Positions 37,801 through 46,701 of a stretch of DNA of 64,000 nucleotides are shown piece after piece. How positions within the stretch are numbered: the stretch's first letter is position 1; every line of letters starts with the position of its first letter. The stretch is from Reticulitermes speratus (Eukaryota > Arthropoda > Insecta > Blattodea > Rhinotermitidae), in NCBI GenBank assembly GCA_021186555.1, contig JAJKFL010000039.1:43963597-44027596 (forward strand). Direction: 5' to 3'. The notes under the pieces were generated by a model. That model was not told the origin of the DNA. It saw only the letters and a program-made list of their open reading frames with translations, and ran no database searches. Made by a program: the position numbers and the translations under genes.

Positions 37801-40800
37801 TGCAGAGATTTACATTTACTTTGTATCGCATGATCTGGGCTTCTTACTGTGGTGTTATTGAAGATTCAAGTCTCCTGGGACTGACACTGTGTTGTTGCAC
37901 ATCTAAGTCAAGAAGTTTCAAAGCATCAAGCAGTCTGAGACTAATTTTCAATTTTCTTTAACCAATGAATGCACTTTTTTTTTATTTCTATTCAATTCAC
38001 CCTACACATGTTTCGGCCGTCACTCTGCCATCATCACGGTACACTGATAAGTTCACTTCACTGTTCACTGGTCCATTTGGTATTATCACAGAACCGTTAC
38101 ACTGTTTGAGGCTATTTTTTACATTGACAATCACCGGTACAAAAAGTTTCTTCAAGCTTTTTCTTGAAATGTCTTGGTGTTAGTATTTATCTTACATTAG
38201 AAGTGTAAAGTGTAGCACTATAAATTGTGAATATAGAGAACTGTGTCGTTGGAATTGTTGAAATCGTTAAAATTATTAAAATTATTATTAATAAAATTTG
38301 TTAAAATTGTTAAAATTGCTGGCAGTTGGTCTTGTATAGGTGTTGACATCCGTATCCTGCTGTTGTTATTGTCCTGTTGCAACAGGACATTTCAAGAAAC
38401 TACTTGAAGAAATTGTGTATACCGGTGATTGCCAATGTAAATAATAGCCTTAAACAGTGTAACAGTTGTGATAATACCAAATGGACCAGTGAACAGTGAA
38501 GTGAACTTATCAACGTACCCCTGATGATGGCCGAGTTACGGCCGAAACATGTGTAGGGTGAATTGAATAGAAATAAAAAGAAGTGCATTCTTTTGTTAAA
38601 AAATTGAAAATTAATGTCAAGATGCACGGTGAACACAATGTGAAATTAACAGTCTGAGACTGTTTGGCCCTGAAGACGAGGCACTGTGATCCTTTGAAAG
38701 ATCAGCAACACAGCATCACATCCCAGAAGACTTGAAATTTCAGCTTCCTTTGTACTGATTTATACCACGATTTGATCATTTAGATTCCTGTGGATCTTGG
38801 TTGTGGATTCAATTGTGCTGGTACTCATCTCTGTTAGAGGCTGAGTCGACCCCAGGGCCATAGTACAACTGAAAGGATTATGTCAATGAAAAATTCCAAT
38901 GACACCATCGGGAATCGAACCCGTTCCCTTCCGGCTTGTAGTGCAGTGCCTCAACCAACTGCGCCACCGTGTGCCCCGTATGAAGAAGGTACGTGCATCA
39001 AATTCTGATGGCAGCAATCATAACCATTCTTCAGCTAATGCTGATACCAGTCAAAACTGGCCAGTTTCACCACTCAATATCATCAGTTATTGCACATACA
39101 GTGCATTTCTTTCATCACTGTCCTGAGCACCACAGCTGTCATGAGATGTTGCAGTGGATGCACCCTGGTGTGCTCAGAGTGATGGTAAAAGAAACTCCCT
39201 GTATGTTGCTGTGTAGAATGCTGAATTACTCACCAATGAAAGTGCCAAGCCCTGAGCCAGACAGTGATCCCGCATTTGTGACAATGGCACAGGTGTTGTA
39301 CTTCTCAGTGAAGATGGGTTTCTTAGGGAACAGTTCTCGGAGCCCTCGCGCTGTGAACGGCTCGTCTAGCGCGCTTATTGTACGTATGCTGCCGACCTTC
39401 TTGAGTCCGCACACCAACTCCTGCACACTCTTACAACATAGGAGCCACGAGGGCCCATGTAGTGCACATTGTATGGGTTGTTACCGTTCCCACGAGTTTT
39501 GAACACACTACTCTCTTCTAGCAGTACACGCCGCAGCTGAACCACCAGCTGGCTCTTGTATGCCAGCACTCTAGAGGACACCTTGTCGCTGTTACTCCAC
39601 TCCGTACACCGTGTCTCTTCATCGCTGGCCTGTATCTTTGGGAACCGTGGCTGACTGTGCCGGCGCTGGACTGTCTTCACTGCCAAACCAGAAACAATTA
39701 ACTGCTACCAGTAACAGAACACCGCAGAGGAAGGTGAGACAATAATTCGAGCATCAGGAGTTTGATGGGCAACAGAAACCTTGTCGGTATAACGACACGC
39801 CACGAGCTGGACGGTCCGGGGATCGAATTCCGGTGGGGGCAAGATTTTCAGCACCCGTCCAGACCGGCCCTGGGGCCTACCCAGCCTCCTGTACAATAGG
39901 TACCGGGTCATTCCCGGGGTAAAGTGGCCGGGGCATGGCGTTGACCCCCCACTCCCACCTAGTGCCGAGGTTAAAGAAAGAGTAGAGCTATACCTCTACT
40001 CCCCTTTTGGCTTTCTGGCCTGTTCTAGGGTGAAATTTACCTTTACCTTTTTACCTTCACACAGATCTTCCCTTCATGTGCTGCACTCTGCTGTCTATAA
40101 ATGAGACTTCAGAGACCATGTCACAAAGATAAAGCTACTACATAACAAATTAAGTGTGGGATTTGAGGTTCTCACAGCAGTGTTGGTGAGGATTCCAGTC
40201 TTCTGCGACATGATGCTGTGTCATTGTGTTTCCCAACAATTCAGAGGATCATTGTGCCTTCATCTTCAGGGTCTAGCAGTCCAAGAAGATGACGGCACTG
40301 TCATCCTTCAAAATGTTGGGAAACACACAATGAAGCAGCATCATGTTCCAGAAGAATGGAATCCTAAATTAAATGTGTTATTTCATGGTGTCCACTTGGA
40401 AGACCCAGGCATAGATGGGAGGATAATATTAAAATGGATCTTCAAGAAGTAGCATGGGGGGACATGGACTGGATTGATATGGCTCAGGATAGGGACAGGT
40501 GGTGGGCTCTTGTGAGTGCGGTAATGAACCTTCAGGTTCCATAAATTCTTGAATTTCTTGACTAGCTGACAACCTGTTAGCTTCTCAAGAAGGACTCTGC
40601 TCCATGGAGTTATGGAGTTATTTCATGGTGCTGTCAGTTACTAAGATTATATGGTAATTGTGATAGATGAATGAGCATGGAAGCATTGGTGGAATGATAG
40701 TGATGGGAAAACTGAAGTACTTGTACTTGGAGAATAAAATGTAATATTGCCACTTTGTGCACCACAAATCCCACATGGACAGGCCAGGGATTGCACTTGG

Positions 40801-42403
40801 GTTTCTATGGTAAGAAGCCAGTGACTAACCGCCTGAGTCATGGTGTGTCCTGCTACGTCTAGTGTGCAGAAAATATCATTACCAAAATTCAGGTTAAGTT
40901 AGCTGAAGTTTGGTTTAGTGTTCTTAGTAAGAAGTTCATTAATGAATGTACAGCCATTACAATGGTAAGGCAGGTGTGGCACTTGCCCCACATGGCAATG
41001 CTGAGCAATCCAAAAAATACACAAATATGCATCTCCTATATCGAGCATTGTCCCATGACCAAAATAAATGTCACACTATTGGTCTTGTTTCTTTTTATTT
41101 ACATACTTACCCTTTTACGAAAGCAACTGCTATGAAAATATTGGGGGTACAGTTTTATCTCCTTTCCTTGGGCACAAAATTTGCTTGTTATAGTTATGAA
41201 TAAATGTATTATGGAGAGTCAGTATCTGTGTTTTTTCACTGTCATGCCTGTTTCATCTACAACACTATTCAGTGGTTGGAATATGACAGCAGGGGCAACA
41301 CTAGCAAGTGCTGGGCTCATCTAATTTAGAAGAACAATGCCTTCTCTTATTGACACCACATAGGCTGGTTAACTTTTCTACAATGAAGACTGAGGCAGCA
41401 GCATGCAAAATTTACCACACTATACTGTATCACTTCTTAGAAAGGAGTAATCCCTGTAAGAACCTCAGATTTCATATAAATTTCATTTTGTTTCTGAATA
41501 TAAGATTTGACTATGAAGATCCTGTTTACTGTGATGTGAGGAGCAATGCACCAAGGAGATGGGAAATTAACACTCTACAAAGACTGGGCCTCTAGTTTTT
41601 TCTGAATGTTCTGTATAACATGTATGCAAAACATTATAATACTTAAGGTTATCACAGAGGAGCCTACTGCCATCATCTTCAGGAGAGAAGAGAGTTGTAC
41701 CCTGAAGAAAGAGACAGTAAGATTCTGCTACAAGTGGTAAATTAAGTATTCATTATTTATAATAAGACCTAGGTTTACTGTTTTAGTTTCATGTAATATT
41801 TAATCTCATGACTGGCTCTGTGTAGCCTTTACACTTAGTCATAAATTTTCATACCTAGATAAATCAATGACATGTTCTGTATCTGCTCCTTGGATATGGA
41901 ATGTTAAATAAACAATAAAAAAATAATAATAACAGATACACCCCTCTGCCAAACTAATAATGTCACATCCTAAAAGGCCATAATCTCAGTTTTAATATAT
42001 GTACCTTTATCAATTTTGGGACGCAATGTACGACACGTCAGACAATGTATACTGTATGTTCACGTCATATCCACACACCTTTAATTACATACTTACATCT
42101 GACAGAGGATTTGTTTCCTGCTTTGTCATAGCTGTGATGTTTGAGCAAAACACTGATTTTGTTCCTATATGCAACGGCGATGACATCTGGGTCTTCAGTG
42201 GACGGATACGAGTCGTGGTTATAATAAAATATCTGGCTGCTACCTCCACCGCCGGACCGTGCGGTGTTCACGAGTTCTGACATGTGCTCTTGCTGCCTCT
42301 CCACATACTGCCAGTACTGGGACCACAGTAAGTATATGTAGCCACACATCCCCACAAACACCAAATTTATAAAGATCCATAGAGACACCGCTATTGCCCT
42401 CAT
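28613..42403 (-). CDS. ST6Gal: Beta-galactoside alpha-2,6-sialyltransferase (five coding exons, two apparent frameshifts)
   Basis: Golgi type II membrane enzyme of family GT29, which transfers sialic acid from CMP-sialic acid to terminal galactose or GalNAc of glycans. Coding exons on the minus strand: 42097-42403, 39234-39679, 37500-37699, 34717-34891 and 28613-28853. All junctions are GT/AG and their phases agree (1, 1, 0, 1). The predicted length is about 456 residues if one missing base is allowed in each of exons 2 and 5; I recall about 484 for the fly DSiaT. A transmembrane anchor lies at residues 5-26. Sialylmotif L starts [18 protein letters not shown] and continues into [14 protein letters not shown]. 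Motif S begins NPPSSGFLG, motif III is RCHYWD, motif VS is HPLAAEK, and the protein ends LQC. Introns are loaded with satellites and transposons. The missing bases could be consensus errors or real lesions; the motifs otherwise look under selection. Confidence 0.93.
28870..29760. other. Sialyltransferase intron 4, unassigned part
   Basis: AT-rich intronic DNA with short ORFs only. I see no transposon end or array. Confidence 0.45.
29763..33005 (-). repeat. LINE 3' UTR array, about 158-bp units joined by CTAA runs
   Basis: About 21 tandem units. Each has (aact)n, catgtagcacagtccttctt, the LINE 3' UTR in reverse complement (ccgcattttatggaacccga) and the constant junction ctatcctaagtaaggcccca. 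Two unit types occur, gttcctcagctagtc and ggtcgtcagctaatc. The first eight units are mostly type one; later they alternate, approaching a two-unit higher-order period. All lie in sialyltransferase intron 4. Confidence 0.96.
33006..33390 (-). mobile_element. LINE coding tail upstream of the 3' UTR array
   Basis: Continues the last array unit into the normal LINE: the GRPR-RWE region, the GHVARMG region, and one copy of the 100-bp segment with a 20-bp duplication (cagccccaaatacccccct twice). It ends at accctcagcctatgta. Confidence 0.88.
33430..34195 (-). mobile_element. SINE family D, tandemly duplicated with a 287-bp period
   Basis: The words ggaggtgagtggtcagcttc, gctccggccgctgcaccc, ttggataggaggctgggtg and ccagagctggtctggacatg recur. 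The block starting gcctgttttggatttgta recurs at 33604 and 33891, a 287-bp tandem duplication. The last part ends in a tRNA-like head on the minus strand (B-box complement gagaatcgaacc near 34140). Confidence 0.82.
34717..34891 (-). CDS. ST6Gal: Sialyltransferase exon 4: linker and start of sialylmotif S
   Basis: Encodes [40 protein letters not shown] and [11 protein letters not shown]. The acceptor is atggccag and the donor gtaaat in phase 1. NPPSSGF-G is the hallmark of motif S. Confidence 0.93.
34940..35110 (+). mobile_element. tRNA-derived SINE, family C
   Basis: Head ccttgggtcaagtggtcagt..., B-box-like gagttcaattcc near 34990, then ccagtccatgtgggatacgt and ggtttttatccgaataattc. It matches the copy at 63838-64000 in order and spacing. 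Confidence 0.75.
35505..36045 (-). mobile_element. LINE 3' end, minus strand, diverged
   Basis: Runs from 3' UTR (agtccttcttgagaagctaa) to the tail segments. On the minus strand it encodes [20 protein letters not shown] at about 35940-36000, the region just after the reverse transcriptase domain. It lies in sialyltransferase intron 3. Confidence 0.82.
36050..37455. repeat. 33/34-bp satellite with 67-bp higher-order unit
   Basis: About 42 monomers of caatgtgatgtacaaacacc + aaaaactccaaca and a 34-bp sister ending caaaaccccaata. They alternate as a 67-bp higher-order unit. Minus-strand open frames such as [10 protein letters not shown] repeats come from the array. It fills most of sialyltransferase intron 3. 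Confidence 0.95.
37500..37699 (-). CDS. ST6Gal: Sialyltransferase exon 3: rest of sialylmotif L
   Basis: Encodes [35 protein letters not shown] and [16 protein letters not shown]. The D-HD-VLRFN-APT and VGTKTT words are invariant in ST6Gal enzymes. The acceptor is cctgtag and the donor gtgtgt. The 67-bp satellite ends only about 45 bp from this donor. Confidence 0.93.
37960..38620. mobile_element. Large palindromic element (inverted arms about 210 bp)
   Basis: The arm 37968-38180 is the imperfect reverse complement of 38390-38610; the shared words include attcaattcaccctacacat, gtttcggccgt, gttcacttcactgttcactg and atttggtattatcac. The spacer is about 210 bp and AT-rich. The outer ends carry aagtgcatt, as does the element at 60868-61216. 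No ORF is seen. The right arm carries an intact hammerhead-like motif; the left arm has a core substitution. I interpret it as a non-autonomous Penelope-like element with inverted terminal repeats. Confidence 0.75.
38516..38560 (+). ncRNA. Type I hammerhead-ribozyme-like motif
   Basis: The core ctgatga (38521-38527) is followed by a hairpin with stem ggcc/ggcc (38529-38532 with 38540-38543) and gaaa (38544-38547). A three-pair stem III follows: aca 38547-38549 with tgt 38552-38554. Next is A at 38555, where cleavage would fall. The following gggt (38556-38559) pairs with accc (38517-38520) as stem I. One extra U sits between the core and stem II. The short stem III is typical of minimal hammerheads in Penelope-like elements, which are thought to work as dimers. 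Confidence 0.62.
38630..38760. mobile_element. Dispersed repeat with ccctgaagacgaggcactg motif
   Basis: Shares cctgaaga, gcactgt and cacagcatcacatcccagaa with copies around 40200-40370, 46300-46420 and 61800-61970. The fragment at 37850-37940 (gactgacactgtgttgttgc) may be the other side of the same copy, split by the palindrome. Confidence 0.45.
38815..38975 (-). mobile_element. tRNA-derived SINE, family A (minus)
   Basis: On the minus strand: cgcagttggttgaggcactg head, ggttcgattcccgatgg-like B box (here cgggttcgattcccgat), and body ending in the gtcgactcagcctct word. It lies in sialyltransferase intron 2. Confidence 0.83.
39234..39679 (-). CDS. ST6Gal: Sialyltransferase exon 2: stem and start of sialylmotif L (one base missing)
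   Basis: The acceptor ttggcag precedes exon base 39679; the donor gtgagt follows 39234. It encodes [16 protein letters not shown] through [11 protein letters not shown]. One base is then needed near 39425-39426 to continue as [17 protein letters not shown] and reach the motif L start [10 protein letters not shown]. The 15 bases separating the two frames are far too few for an intron. Confidence 0.88.
39770..40075 (+). mobile_element. tRNA-derived SINE, family B
   Basis: gagctggacggtccggggat, ccagaccggccctggggcct, gtaccgggtcattcccgggg, gtagagctatacctctactc and a tttacc tail. Close to the copy at 20905-21290. Confidence 0.85.
40150..40384. mobile_element. Foldback-type dispersed repeat
   Basis: Starts gaggttctcacagcagtg. 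The left half gacatgatgctgtgtcattg + tgtttcccaacaattc is reverse complementary to the right half aatgttgggaaacacacaat + gaagcagcatcatgttcc. The centre has aagaagatgacggcactgtc. Related pieces starting with ttctcacagc occur at 52000 and 52530. Confidence 0.6.
40385..40625 (+). mobile_element. LINE 3' end fragment
   Basis: Starts at the GRPR-RWEDNIK-type region (gggaggataatattaaaatg) and runs through ggacaggtggtgggctct and gtaatgaaccttcaggttcc to aaggactctgctccatggag. The TTAG tail is degenerate. Confidence 0.85.
40640..40860 (-). mobile_element. tRNA-derived SINE, family C (minus)
   Basis: On the minus strand: gactcaggcggttagtcact head, a degraded B box (tgcaatccctgg), gtccatgtgggatttgtggt and a polypyrimidine tail. 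Same order as at 63838-64000. Confidence 0.75.
40861..42096. other. Sialyltransferase intron 1, unassigned part
   Basis: AT-rich intronic DNA. Several open frames of 60-95 codons exist, but none has a domain or splice-consistent neighbours. gccatcatcttcaggag near 41670 resembles the dispersed ctgaagatgatggc word. Confidence 0.45.
42097..42403 (-). CDS. ST6Gal: Sialyltransferase exon 1: cytoplasmic tail, membrane anchor, stem
   Basis: I start at ATG 42403 ([20 protein letters not shown]), because the next in-frame codon group upstream begins with GTG and stops follow. The anchor is residues 5-26. A Gln/Glu-rich stem [16 protein letters not shown] and a Gly/Ser patch SGGGGSS follow. It ends at a gtaagt donor in phase 1. 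Confidence 0.88.
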
Positions 42404-44380
42404 TCTGGCCACATTTACATACTGTATGCAAAATACCTATGACATTCTGTATTGTGTATTTGGTATTTTGATAACTGAGTCCACTTCTTATCGTCACTTC
42501 GACTAAATTTTGAATGTATAACATATGTATGTATGTACATTGTGCACCTTAATCCTGCATTAATCCCAAGTATAGAGATTTATGAACATTTCGTGGTGCA
42601 TGCTTCGATCAGCTGCTGCAGCTAGACGAACAAATCGGTCCTTCTTAAGAAAAGTGATACAAGTGAAGTCATTTTGCAGGACGTGAAGAAGAGAATTCGA
42701 AAAAGATACGACGTCAGTATTACCTGGAAGACAGTAGTTTCGGACAAGTAAGTTTGTCTGTAGGTTCACGTTAGTATAAGCTTGGAAGACTTCGCATCGC
42801 GACTTTTTCTGTCCAGAGGACTGATAAAATGGAAAATGAAAATTTTTAACTTGTGTCACTTTTCCCGCGAATGTGTGTCATAGTTCCCGTGTTGTCCGGT
42901 AGACGGTATCTATTTTCATGCTGTATGCTGCCTGCGTGACAGCGGATAGTAGTAATGTGTGGGATAGTGCTAGTGTGTGGTGAAATAGTGATGGTTGTTG
43001 TCTGTGTGTTATGACTTTTGTTATATTGTGTGCGTATATAATATGCATGAGAGCGCGGAAGTGAAGGAACATGTTGCACTTACGTAATTAACAATTCAAA
43101 ATTTATTAATAAGCGAGGTTTAAGTTCTCAGCTTTTCACGGGGGGCTTTGGTCCCATGATAGTTTCGGAGGAAAGTAATGCCTCCATCTTCAAGATCACT
43201 GAATTTGGTTCAGATACACGCTGAGCAGCACTTTCCTCCGAAACGTCGGAATAAAGGTGTTATCATACACGGTGTAAGAACCCAGAAGTCAATCATTTGA
43301 AGTGAGGTTATGACGTGCGCGTAATATACACAAGTTTTATCAACTGGTGGGTCCCATGGAACACTAGAAAACGAACCGTGAAACTGTGGAGAGTCAAAGA
43401 TGTCAGCAAAATGTGTTATGAAATTTGAGTTTCCTATAGCGGTGAATATTAAGATAACGATCAGATGGGATGTGATGCCTTGTAATGTGGTAGATGGGTA
43501 CCAGCATTTCGAAGGAACTTGCTGTGCCCAGCTTCAGGGTGGAGGAGTAGGAGTGATGGTAATAATACCGAAGACAATACAGCACGTTGCTCTGAACACT
43601 CTCACCAACTACATACAGCCTAAAATAAGGTATCTACCCTGATGATGGAAGCAGCCAGATTCTCAGCAATGTTTGTACTCTCCTATTGTCTACTGACGCT
43701 ACTTCTTTGAAGGTGGCAATATGGCAATCTTCATAGCCATTGCTGTGAAAATCTCGAAGCTTTCACGTAATCTTGAAATTTGTTATTTCTAGGAAAAATG
43801 TCAAGTGGCCATTTTTTAGTTTTATTTACCAAAGAGAGGCTTTTTTAAAACAAGAATTGTTGAGAGGTGTTTACATGTGGATTATTTATGCCAGGCTGCT
43901 GTTTGAATGATGTCCAACAAGATTATTACAATTTGCTGTAACTGAATTTATCGAGATGAGTGAATGGGCAGTAGGCCTGCTGTATGGCATGCTATGGTTT
44001 CCAGTCCATTCTGCTGAGTTCACTCCTTACAGTATGTTTCTCATATCTCATTTGGCCCTATGTACACTGTAATACATAACCAGAGAAAGTCATTACAATA
44101 TCAGGCTTGAAGATTCCGAAATTAGTGGAAGGTGCGTGATTGATTTTAAGGTTAACTTATGTGCAGTATTACATCCACTGAGATTTTATTGGAGACAAAT
44201 GTTCGTTCCTTAGACATTTGTTTCATGAGAAATAATTGTAAAAATGGGCTGTGATGGTACAGAAAATTGCATAGTGAGAAGCTTCATTATTTATATTCTT
44301 CACCACATATTATTAGGGCAGTCAGATCAAAGAAGATAAGATTGTTGGGGAAGGTAGCATGCTTGAGGGTCACAAACTAG
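42404..44380. other. Intergenic region between divergent genes
   Basis: It lies between the sialyltransferase and metalloproteinase starts and probably contains 5' untranslated exons of the former, which I cannot place. A foldback is visible at 43165-43245: tttcggaggaaagt near 43169 and actttcctccgaaac near 43230, with the word gaaacgtcgg. Nothing else is recognised. Confidence 0.45.
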
Positions 44381-44383
44381 TCA

Positions 44384-44850
44384 GTTAATGCTGTACAGTG
44401 AAATAATCGCTGTTTGTTCTGAGATCCACACAAAACACATAAATACACTGTGTGGGCAGAACGTAGAATCGTGAATGTTAAACTGGTGGTACATTAGTAA
44501 CCACTTGGCTTTAAAGGGTTAATATACATTATTTATAAATACAGTCCGTACCGCGCAGTAAACACACTCCGTCTCAGTTATACAAACCAGTCAGTTAATG
44601 TTGTACAGTGAAATAATCGCTGTTTGTTCTGAGATCCACACAAAACACATAAATACAGTCCGTACCGCGCAGTAAACACACTCCGTCTCAGTTATACAAA
44701 CCAGTCAGTTAATGTTGTACAGTGAAATAATCGCTGTTTGTTCTGAGATCCACTCAAAACACATAAATACACTGTGTGGGCAGAACGTAGAATTGTTGAA
44801 TGTTAAACGTGGTGGTACATATAGTAACCACTGGGCTTCAAAGGGTCAAT
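44384..44850. repeat. 114-bp units, copy 3, with repeated flank
   Basis: A partial 114-bp unit is followed by the flank cactgtgtgggcagaacgta ... ggctttaaagggttaatata + cattatttataaatac, then two more units, then the flank again. Unit block plus flank is itself arranged head to tail. Both the lead-in (ttaatatacattat) and the exit flank match those of the arrays at 5910 and 12478. Confidence 0.9.
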
Positions 44851-45064
44851 TATTGTCTTAAAAGATGTTGCCACATTTCCAAAAGGTATGCATGTCCTAT
44901 GAAGTATGCAGTAGTTTCAGAGAATTCTGTGGCAAACACAAATCCAGCACATTGTGGCTGACCCCTCCCCCACAACACAGTAACAGCACACTACGATTTC
45001 CCCACAGGATTTTCTCTGTCTAAAACATTAAGATTGACATATGCAGAACTAAGATTTTGAATTT

Positions 45065-45240
45065 TGTTTTGTGTGGGTGATCCAGCCTCCTGTGTAGTGG
45101 GTATGGAGGGCTCTTTCCCTGGGGATTAAATGGATTGGGCATGAAACTGACCGTTCACCTCCGTCTAGTGCCGAGGTTAAAAATGTGTAGAACTGTACTT
45201 TGACTACGCCATATGCCTTCATGGTGTGCATAGGGACAAC
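45065..45240 (+). mobile_element. SINE fragment (family B/D body)
   Basis: Carries gatccagcctcctgtgtagt, gggtatggagggctctttcc, cctccgtctagtgccgaggt and gccttcatggtgtgca, in the order of the SINE B body. The tRNA-like head is missing. Confidence 0.65.
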
Positions 45241-45279
45241 TTTACATAATTTGTATTGGTTTGAAGCTTTATTTCGTAC

Positions 45280-45708
45280 ATTACGGGAAGCACTTAGGCT
45301 GAGGGTGTCTGAGAATATTTGGACCCAAGAAGTAGGAAGTGACAGGAGATTGAGGAAAACTATAATGGGAAGCTTTATGATGTGTACTGTTCACTAAGTA
45401 GCACTATGGACGTTAAGTCAAGCAGGTTCAAATGTGTTGGCCGTGTGGCATATACAGGGGGGGGGGGGAAAGTGAATTGCATGCTGTATTTTGGTAGGGC
45501 TACCGGAAAGAAAGAAATCCTTCGGAAGATCAAGACGTATGTGGAGGATATTATTAAAACAGATCTTTACAGAAATAGGATGGGATATTGTGGACTGACA
45601 AGCTGTTGGCTCTTGTGAAGATGGTAATGAACCTCCATAAAATATGGGGAATATCTGACCACCTGAGAATTGTTAGCTTCTCAAGAGGGTCTGTACTTCA
45701 AGGAGCTA
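45280..45708 (+). mobile_element. Old LINE 3' end
   Basis: Keeps the order aggctgagggtgtctgagaa, aagctttatgatgtgtact, gtgttggccgtgtggca, aacctccataaaatatgggg and gttagcttctcaagaggg. It is highly diverged and carries a run of twelve G at 45459-45470. Confidence 0.75.
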
Positions 45709-46175
45709 GTTAGGTAGGTAGGTAGGTAGGTGGGTAGGTAGGTAGGTAGGTGGGTAGGTAGGTAGGTGGGTGGGTGGGTAGACAGACTGACTGATTGATA
45801 GATAGATAGATATGATATATAGACAGACAGACAGACAGATAGATAGATAGATAGATAGATATAGATATAGATAGATATATATAGATAGATAGATAGATAG
45901 ATATAGATAGATAGATATAGATAGATATATGTAGATAGATATAGATAGATAGATATAGTAGATAGATAGATATAGATAGATAGATAGATATAGATAGATA
46001 GATGGATATAGATAGATACATGGATGGATAGATTAGATAGATGATATGATAGATAGATAGATATAGATAGATAGTAGATAGATAGATATAGATAGATGGA
46101 TATAGATAGATAATGGATGGATAGATAGATATAGATAGATGTAGATATAGTTATAGATATAGCTAGATGTAGATA
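45709..46175. repeat. Tetranucleotide tracts (TAGG)n then (GATA)n
   Basis: Starts exactly where the LINE tail tagttagg would be, goes through (gtag)n/(gtgg)n to about 45780, then (gaca)n and (gata)n with gatata interruptions to about 46170. The expansion appears to have grown from the retrotransposon tail. Confidence 0.95.
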
Positions 46176-46189
46176 TGTTAGTAAGTCAG

Positions 46190-46440
46190 TCTGTCAGTTA
46201 GCTGGATAGGCACTTCACTTGTCTTGGTTGTAGTGATTGTTGTGTTACGAAGCAGGTTGAGATGTGACAACATGTCACTTTGTTGGATGGTACCCAGCAT
46301 TTTGAAGTGAATGGAACATTGTTTCTTCATTTTCAAGGTAAGGAATTCTTGGACTGCTTGGCCCTGAAGAACCACTAACCCAGTGACACAACATCACATC
46401 CTAGAAGACTGTGGAAACCTCAAATCACGCATGAAGCAAG
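46190..46440. mobile_element. Dispersed repeat with ccctgaaga motif
   Basis: Contains ggttgtagtgattgttgtgt, ttggactgcttggccctgaa and cacaacatcacatcctagaa, matching the words of the copies at 38630, 40150 and 61800. Confidence 0.5.
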
Positions 46441-46620
46441 TTATCTTCTTTTTATCTTTGTGGCTACAAGTGCAGGTTTTAACTGGATTCTCCAGCAGTA
46501 AAATCTGATTGACGTTCAAGTTTGACTTCCTGTTGCTGTGGTCATGCTGTACCGAGGAAGTTGCTGATATGCTGCGATATAAAGTGACGCTGTTCGGAGC
46601 GCAGGCCGTCTGGCATCAAC

Positions 46621-46701
46621 ATGCTGTGCCACATTTGTGTGCTGTGTTTCTGCTCTGTGACGATCACATTTGCAGCGCCGGTGATGGATGGAAGGACTTT
46701 G
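46621..46701 (+). CDS. Metalloproteinase exon 1: signal peptide
   Basis: ATG at 46621 opens [20 protein letters not shown], a signal peptide with a likely cut after TFA or AA. It continues VMDGRTL to a consensus gtaagt donor at 46702. It ends in phase 0, while exon 2 requires phase 2. So either one base is wrong here, a microexon is missing, or this is not the true partner exon. A tataaa lies 44 bp upstream of the ATG. Confidence 0.6.

Noticed and set aside
39420-39434. A 15-base intron in sialyltransferase exon 2
   Set aside because: It begins gtaaga and ends cag but is below any known spliceosomal minimum; a one-base loss is simpler.
43165-43245. Hammerhead motif near gaaacgtcgg
   Set aside because: The gaaac and a foldback are present but no ctgaNga precedes them at the right distance (ctgagca only).
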